DNA of 64,000 nucleotides from Starkeya sp. ORNL1. GTDB taxonomy: Bacteria; Pseudomonadota; Alphaproteobacteria; Rhizobiales; Xanthobacteraceae. Positions within the stretch are counted from its first letter, which is position 1. Every line of letters starts with the position of its first letter. Positions 60,862 to 64,000 of the stretch are shown one piece after another. The position numbers were made by a program, and so were the translations under genes. The stretch lies in assembly GCF_012971745.1 (NCBI RefSeq), contig NZ_CP048834.1, positions 5,651,001 to 5,715,000 on the forward strand. Reading direction: 5' to 3'. Below the pieces are notes generated by a model. The model was given only the letters and a program-made list of their open reading frames with translations, made no database searches and had not been told where the DNA came from.

Positions 60862-61773
60862 ATGCGGCAGCCTCGGGACAAGGTCTTCATCACCTGTGCC
60901 GTCACCGGCAATCTGACGACGCCTGACCAGACGCCGCATCTGCCGATCACGCCCGAGCAGATCGTCGAGGCGTGCGTCGGCGCGGCGGACGCGGGTGCAG
61001 CCATCGCCCACATCCATGTGCGCGATCCCGCGACCGGCCGGCCGTCGATGGAACTCGACTATTATCGCGAAGTGTTCGAGGCGCTGCGCGCGAAGAAGCC
61101 GGACCTCATCATCAATCTGACCACCGGCCCCGGCGGGCGCTTCATTCCCTCGCAGGACGATCCCAAGGTGGCGGCGCCCGGTTCCACGCTGACGCTGCCG
61201 GAGAAGCGGGTCGAGCACATCGCCGCGCTCAAGCCGGACGTCTGCACGCTCGATCTCAACACCATGAATTCCGGCCCGGATGTGGTGATCAACACCCCCG
61301 CCAATGTGCGCCGCATGGCCAAGGTGATGCGCGAATCCGGCGTACGGCCGGAGATCGAGCTGTTCGATTCCGGCGACATCGCGCTGCTGCATGCGCTGCT
61401 CGCCGACGGCACGCTCGAGGGCCCGCAGCTCTGCTCCTGCGTGCTCGGCGTGCGCTACGGCTTCCAGCCTAGCCCGGAGACCGTGCTCTATGCCCGCAAC
61501 CTGCTGCCGGCGGGTTCGGAATTCACCGCCTTCGGCATCGGCCGCAACATGTTCACCACGGCGGCGCAATCCTATCTCGCCGGTGGCCATGTGCGGGTCG
61601 GGCTGGAGGATTCGGTCTATCTCGCGAAGGGTGTGCTGGCCGAGACCAATGCGGCGATGGTGGAGAAGGTCCGCCGCATCGTCGAGGATCTCGGTGCGCA
61701 GATCGCCACCTCCAGGGAGGCCCGCGAGATGCTGTCGCTCCCCGAGCCGCGCAACGCGGCGCGGGCGGCCTGA
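60862..61773 (+). CDS. BKACE family (DUF849) beta-keto acid cleavage enzyme
   Basis: A 303-aa zinc enzyme of the BKACE family, which condenses a beta-keto acid with acetyl-CoA to give acetoacetate and a new acyl-CoA. The zinc histidines are His50 and His52 (HIHVRD). The oxyanion and substrate region GPGGRF and the late GLEDSVY segment are present. GGGAGAGAG precedes the ATG. After ring cleavage a beta-keto acid such as 3-oxoadipate would be a natural substrate, replacing the usual CoA transferase and thiolase. That is inference from context. Confidence 0.9.
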   Translation: MRQPRDKVFITCAVTGNLTTPDQTPHLPITPEQIVEACVGAADAGAAIAHIHVRDPATGRPSMELDYYREVFEALRAKKPDLIINLTTGPGGRFIPSQDDPKVAAPGSTLTLPEKRVEHIAALKPDVCTLDLNTMNSGPDVVINTPANVRRMAKVMRESGVRPEIELFDSGDIALLHALLADGTLEGPQLCSCVLGVRYGFQPSPETVLYARNLLPAGSEFTAFGIGRNMFTTAAQSYLAGGHVRVGLEDSVYLAKGVLAETNAAMVEKVRRIVEDLGAQIATSREAREMLSLPEPRNAARAA

Positions 61774-61786
61774 GCGGGGACGCGAG

Positions 61787-62122
61787 ATGGACATCACCCG
61801 CTTCGACGCCGCGCCTGCCTATCAGGCGCCGGGCCACACCGACATGCACATGCTGCGGCTGCAAGGCCGCGAAGCCGGCCCGTCGGATACGATGTGGCTC
61901 GGCGTCAGCCACATATTGCCGGGCGGCGGCACCACGCTTGACGCGTCGGGCGTGGAGAAAATGTATGTGGTGCTGGACGGCGAAGTGACGATCTCGAACG
62001 GCAGCGAGACGGTGACGCTCAAGCCGTGGGATTCCTGCCGCATCGCCCCGCACGAGGGCCGGCAGCTCTCCAACCGCACCAACCGCATCGCGACGGTGCT
62101 GCTCTGCATGCCTTTGGCGTGA
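61787..62122 (+). CDS. Small cupin-domain protein
   Basis: A 111-aa single-domain cupin (LPGGGTTLDASGVEKMYVVLDG, then IAPHEGRQLSNRTN). The first cupin motif has Glu but lacks the usual HxH pair, so metal binding may be weak or absent. It begins fourteen bases after the BKACE gene. It may be an isomerase, a lactone-acting enzyme or a binding protein of the pathway. Confidence 0.83.
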   Translation: MDITRFDAAPAYQAPGHTDMHMLRLQGREAGPSDTMWLGVSHILPGGGTTLDASGVEKMYVVLDGEVTISNGSETVTLKPWDSCRIAPHEGRQLSNRTNRIATVLLCMPLA

Positions 62123-62157
62123 GCATCTGATTTGGGTCGGCCTCCTCCCCCTTAGAT

Positions 62158-62258
62158 GTCATCCCGGACAGCCGTCAGGCTGATCCGGGATCGTAGGAAG
62201 GTGTTGCGCGGGACTTCACGCGATCCCGGCTCTCCGCTTCGCTACGGCCGGTATGACG
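62158..62258. repeat. Dispersed palindromic repeat after the cupin gene
   Basis: It begins GTCATCCCGGA and ends CCGGTATGACG, with internal hairpins (ATCCCGGA against TCCGGGAT; AGCCGTCAGGCT). It lies between convergent genes and could help to end both transcripts. Confidence 0.65.
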
Positions 62259-62277
62259 TCTGGTGGGGGAGGGTGCC

Positions 62278-63297
62278 TCACCCGGTCGCGGTCGTCTCGA
62301 ACATCCGCCGAAACCCATCCGACAGCACGAGCGCTTCCTTCACCGCGCCCAGCCCGGCCGCGCGCACCGTTTCGACCAGATCCGGATCGGCCATGTCGAA
62401 CGGATAGTCGCTGCCGAGGAACACATGGTCCGCCCCGGCCTGGCCGACCAGATAGGCGAGTGCCGGCGCCGAGTGAGTGACGGTGTCGAAATAGAGCCGG
62501 CTGAAGGATTCCTCGACCGAGCCGATCATGCGCGCCTTGGCCTCCGGGCGCACCAGCCGGCCGCGGATGAGGCGGCCGACATTGTACGGCAGCAGGCCGC
62601 CGCCATGGACCAGGCAGATACGCAGGCCGGGAAAGCGCTCCAGCACGCCGCCGAAGATCAGCCGCGCGCCGGCGACCGTGGTCTGCAGCGGGTTCTGGAT
62701 GAGGTTGTTGAGATAATAGTCGGCGAAGCCGCCGGCCGGCGGCTCCAGCGGCGGATGGATCAGGATGAAGGCACCGAGTGCCTCCGCCACCTGCCAGAAC
62801 GGATCGAGCGAGGGATCGTCGAGAAAGATGTCCTTGCCCACCGAGGTGCCGATCTCGACGCCTAACAGGCCGAGCGGACCCATCGCATCGCGCAGCACCT
62901 CGATGGCGAGCGTAGGGAATTGCAGCGGCGCGGTGCCGATGCCGGCATAACGGTCCGGTGCGGCCGCGCAGATCGCCGCGATCTCGGCGTTCACGGCGCG
63001 ATGGAACCAGTCCGCGTCGGCCTCGCCAAGCGAGTAGTCGCAGAGCGCGATCCAGGGCGAGAGCAATTGCGAGTTGACGCCCTGTTCCGCCATGGTGCGC
63101 TCGCGGATGTCGAGCGAGACCATGCCGGGCAGCAGCGGCATGCGCGAGGGCTTGCCGGCAAGAGTGACGCGGATGCCATCCTCACTTCTGCTCGCCGCAT
63201 AGCCGGCGCGCTCGCCGGCCTCGAACCGGGCAATGAGCCCTTCCGGCACGATATGGGCATGGATGTCGATCGGGCCGGGACGCAGGCGAAGGCTCAT
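62278..63297 (-). CDS. Amidohydrolase family protein (ACMSD-like decarboxylase/hydrolase)
   Basis: A 339-aa TIM-barrel metalloenzyme of the amidohydrolase-2/ACMSD group. Metal ligands are His13 and His15 (DIHAHIVPE), a histidine in ILIHPPLEPP, one in CLVHGGG and the late Asp in LGSDYPFD. This group decarboxylates or hydrolyses aromatic and muconate-type acids such as 2-amino-3-carboxymuconate semialdehyde, gamma-resorcylate or 5-carboxyvanillate. Its place among ring-cleavage genes supports that. It is on the minus strand with the hydrolase at 63414. Confidence 0.86.
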   Translation of the reverse strand: MSLRLRPGPIDIHAHIVPEGLIARFEAGERAGYAASRSEDGIRVTLAGKPSRMPLLPGMVSLDIRERTMAEQGVNSQLLSPWIALCDYSLGEADADWFHRAVNAEIAAICAAAPDRYAGIGTAPLQFPTLAIEVLRDAMGPLGLLGVEIGTSVGKDIFLDDPSLDPFWQVAEALGAFILIHPPLEPPAGGFADYYLNNLIQNPLQTTVAGARLIFGGVLERFPGLRICLVHGGGLLPYNVGRLIRGRLVRPEAKARMIGSVEESFSRLYFDTVTHSAPALAYLVGQAGADHVFLGSDYPFDMADPDLVETVRAAGLGAVKEALVLSDGFRRMFETTATG

Positions 63298-63320
63298 GGA
63301 GATTCCTCATGGTCCGCAGC

Positions 63321-63400
63321 CGTCATCCCCGGGGCTTGCCCCGGGGATTCACGGTCTTCACGAACGTTCGTGGATGGCCGGGACAAGCCCGGCCATGACA
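63321..63400. repeat. Dispersed palindromic repeat, second copy of the 49254 family
   Basis: CGTCATCCCCGGGGCTTGCCCCGGGGAT-type hairpin, then GAACGTTC, then ATGGCCGGGACAAGCCCGGCCAT-type hairpin and TGACA. It is almost the same unit as at 49254-49340. Confidence 0.75.
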
Positions 63401-63413
63401 GTGAGAGGGTAGC

Positions 63414-64000
63414 TCACGCTTTCAGGTGCGAGCCGATCCAGTCGGCGACCAGCGGGCGCCAGGCGAAGGGCATGTTGTTGCAGACGTGATTGCCGTCCGG
63501 AAACATGCGCAACTGCTTGCCCGGATGCGGGATCTCGCTGAACAGCCGCTCGGCTTGCTCCTTGGGGATCAGCCGGTCCTTCTCGCCGAAGATCACCATG
63601 AACGGCATCTCGATGGCGCGCGCGGCGTCGCGCAGTGTCAGTTCAGCCGCTCGCGCCGCTGCCGTCTCTTCATCCGGCGAATGGCTGCGCAGCTTGAAGG
63701 CCTGCCGCGAGATCAGCGGCATGGTGCGGAATTCCTCGCCGAAATCATAAGGCCCGCCGGACGCGGCGGCGCAGGAGAGTCGCTTCTCGTAAGCCGCAGC
63801 GCGGGCGGCGTAGTAGCCGCCCATGCTGATGCCGATGGTGCCGACGCGGCTGCCATCGACATCGTCCCGCGCTTCGAGGAAATCGATGACGGCGCCGACC
63901 ACCTTCTCGAAGGCCGGCTCGATCGGCAGTGTCTCCGCCTCGCCCTGGCCGGGGCCGTCGAAGGTGAGAGTGGCCATGCCGCGGGCATGGAACAGCGGCT
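63414..64000 (-). CDS. Alpha/beta hydrolase, N terminus beyond window
   Basis: The C-terminal 195 or so residues of an alpha/beta hydrolase whose start lies past the right edge. The frame is open to the last base (the codons before the first internal Met read FHARG). The nucleophile elbow is GISMGGYYAARA, preceded by LTFDGPGQGEAE. The acid is in IFGEKDRLIPKEQAERL, and the catalytic His in FPDGNHVCNN. This is the FrsA/DUF1100 or 2,6-dihydroxy-pseudo-oxynicotine hydrolase-like group, in which some members cleave carbon-carbon bonds. It ends upstream of the amidohydrolase on the same strand, with a repeat between. Confidence 0.85.
   Translation of the reverse strand, partial: PLFHARGMATLTFDGPGQGEAETLPIEPAFEKVVGAVIDFLEARDDVDGSRVGTIGISMGGYYAARAAAYEKRLSCAAASGGPYDFGEEFRTMPLISRQAFKLRSHSPDEETAAARAAELTLRDAARAIEMPFMVIFGEKDRLIPKEQAERLFSEIPHPGKQLRMFPDGNHVCNNMPFAWRPLVADWIGSHLKA

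Noticed and set aside
1..64000. tRNA, rRNA, CRISPR array, insertion sequence or prophage
   Set aside because: I looked for cloverleaf-like sequences, regular spacer repeats, transposase or integrase motifs and found none. The repeats present are palindromic intergenic elements.

Overview
The window is a GC-rich, densely coded chromosome segment. It reads as an alphaproteobacterium of the Hyphomicrobiales (Rhizobiales). Gene style, dispersed palindromic repeats of the 'cgtcatcc...ggatgacg' and 'gagcatttt...aaaatgctc' kinds, and the mix of ABC uptake and catabolic islands suggest Xanthobacteraceae or a neighbour. That placement is inference. I see no rRNA, tRNA, insertion sequence, phage gene or CRISPR array. 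It looks like a series of catabolic and uptake islands, most with their own regulator.

Region 1 (1-11297): an amino-acid-type catabolic operon. A divergent, truncated periplasmic binding protein is followed by a GntR/FCD regulator, a proline racemase/4-hydroxyproline epimerase family enzyme, a complete family-3 amino acid ABC transporter, two aldehyde dehydrogenases, a GMC oxidoreductase, an HpcH/HpaI aldolase and a DadA-type FAD oxidase. It resembles hydroxyproline catabolism but has no visible pyrroline-4-hydroxy-2-carboxylate deaminase.

Region 2 (11335-23270): a group-5 soluble di-iron monooxygenase island of the mimABCD/prmABCD (propane/acetone/phenol) type. An AcoR-like regulator diverges from a zinc alcohol dehydrogenase. 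Then come hydroxylase large subunit, reductase, small subunit and coupling protein, an amidohydrolase, a DUF59 protein and a dedicated GroEL-like chaperonin. Two good sigma-54 promoters are visible (13373-13388 and 14724-14739). The second has a perfect 14-bp direct repeat 125 and 171 bp upstream, where enhancer sites are expected.

Region 3 (23390-28222): an unrecognised cassette. It has a 169-aa protein, a second AcoR-like sigma-54 activator with an intact GAFTGA loop, a helical protein, a small coiled-coil protein, a WD40-like beta-propeller protein and a 64-aa protein. This is the best candidate here for an undescribed system.

Region 4 (28248-36170): VOC protein, NCS1 permease, azoreductase-like flavoprotein, amidase, a polysaccharide-deacetylase-family enzyme, two LysR regulators and a DUF1989 protein. 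The set fits import and hydrolysis of a cyclic imide or related N-heterocycle.

Region 5 (36254-44354): ferric-siderophore uptake with AraC regulator, TonB-dependent receptor, FhuC-like ATPase, FhuD-like binding protein, fused FhuB-like permease and siderophore-interacting reductase. A flavoprotein disulfide reductase (44475-45851) follows.

Region 6 (45918-53401): a MarR regulator with a palindrome in the promoter of an isoquinoline-1-oxidoreductase-like molybdenum enzyme pair, then an LLM flavin monooxygenase with an Ssu-like ABC transporter.

Region 7 (53412-64000): a HAD phosphatase, then a tripartite tricarboxylate transporter (tctABC) and an aromatic-type catabolic set (quinone reductase-like protein, intradiol dioxygenase, SDR, BKACE/DUF849 enzyme, cupin, ACMSD-like amidohydrolase, truncated alpha/beta hydrolase). 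Copies of a LacI-family-type palindrome, GCAAACGATTGC, lie upstream of tctA and in the dioxygenase/quinone-reductase divergent region and probably tie these genes together.
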